DNA of 32,142 nt, taken from NCBI RefSeq assembly GCF_020400725.1, contig NZ_JAINVG010000088.1:1-32142 (forward strand). The letters are read 5' to 3'. Within the stretch, counting starts at the first letter, position 1. Each line of letters begins with the position of its first letter. The DNA is from Streptomyces sp. NK15101 (lineage in GTDB: Bacteria > Actinomycetota > Actinomycetes > Streptomycetales > Streptomycetaceae). The position numbers and the translations under genes were made by a program. The notes beneath the pieces are model-generated. The model was given only the letters and a program-made list of their open reading frames with translations, was not told the origin of the DNA and ran no database searches. Shown here in pieces: positions 32,095 to 32,142 of the stretch.

Positions 32095-32142
32095 ACACCC
32101 GTCTCCTGGGAGCTGGTCGCCGCCCAGCCGGCGAGGAGTCCG

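Overview
This 32 kb window is very GC-rich, with third codon positions almost always G or C, many GTG/TTG starts, short hairpin terminators and SpoIIE-type phosphatase/anti-sigma proteins. All of this points to an actinomycete, most likely Streptomyces or a close relative. It is chromosomal accessory/regulatory DNA. No rRNA, tRNA, CRISPR array or intact mobile element was found; two gene remnants (a tyrosine integrase and a histidine phosphatase) mark past rearrangement.

Layout. 1-5.2 kb (+): the end of an MFS efflux pump, a 7-TM protein of unknown function, a DadA/PuuB-like FAD amine oxidoreductase, a DUF485 protein and an ActP/MctC-like sodium:solute symporter, which together look like an uptake-and-oxidation module for an organic acid or amine. 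5.5-9.5 kb (-): a four-gene sugar-phosphate operon (ROK kinase, PfkB kinase, SIS isomerase/deaminase, class II aldolase) facing a divergent DeoR repressor. Two copies of a candidate operator (ATTCAA-N4-ATTG) lie in front of the kinase. 10.6-12.8 kb (-): a Nudix hydrolase with a microsatellite-encoded poly-serine tail and an unknown protein. 13.1-17.9 kb: a geranylgeranyl-reductase-family flavoenzyme, a glutathionyl-hydroquinone-reductase-like protein, and an AraC/DJ-1 regulator divergent from a quinone-oxidoreductase-like enzyme.

18.3-21.1 kb: the most unusual part. It holds a class I terpene synthase that resembles fungal trichodiene synthase (TRI5), a 600-base stretch with strong hairpins but no gene, a two-part protein with a C-terminal barstar domain and no visible partner RNase, and a truncated integrase. 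21.5-26.4 kb (+): two paralogous multidomain SpoIIE phosphatases with C-terminal anti-sigma-like kinase domains, the second probably read from a leaderless mRNA. 26.6-32.1 kb: an MBL hydrolase and GlxA-type regulator divergent from a leaderless MarR-like regulator, a histidine-phosphatase remnant, a DUF4246 protein (a mainly fungal family) and a YwqG/DUF1963 protein.

How the genes work together is clearest for the sugar operon, where kinase, isomerase, second kinase and aldolase would turn an amino or keto sugar into triose phosphates under DeoR control. The best candidates for new biology are the TRI5-like synthase, the orphan barstar fusion, the duplicated operator and the bacterial DUF4246 gene. 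All functional names come from reading motifs by eye; no database search was possible.
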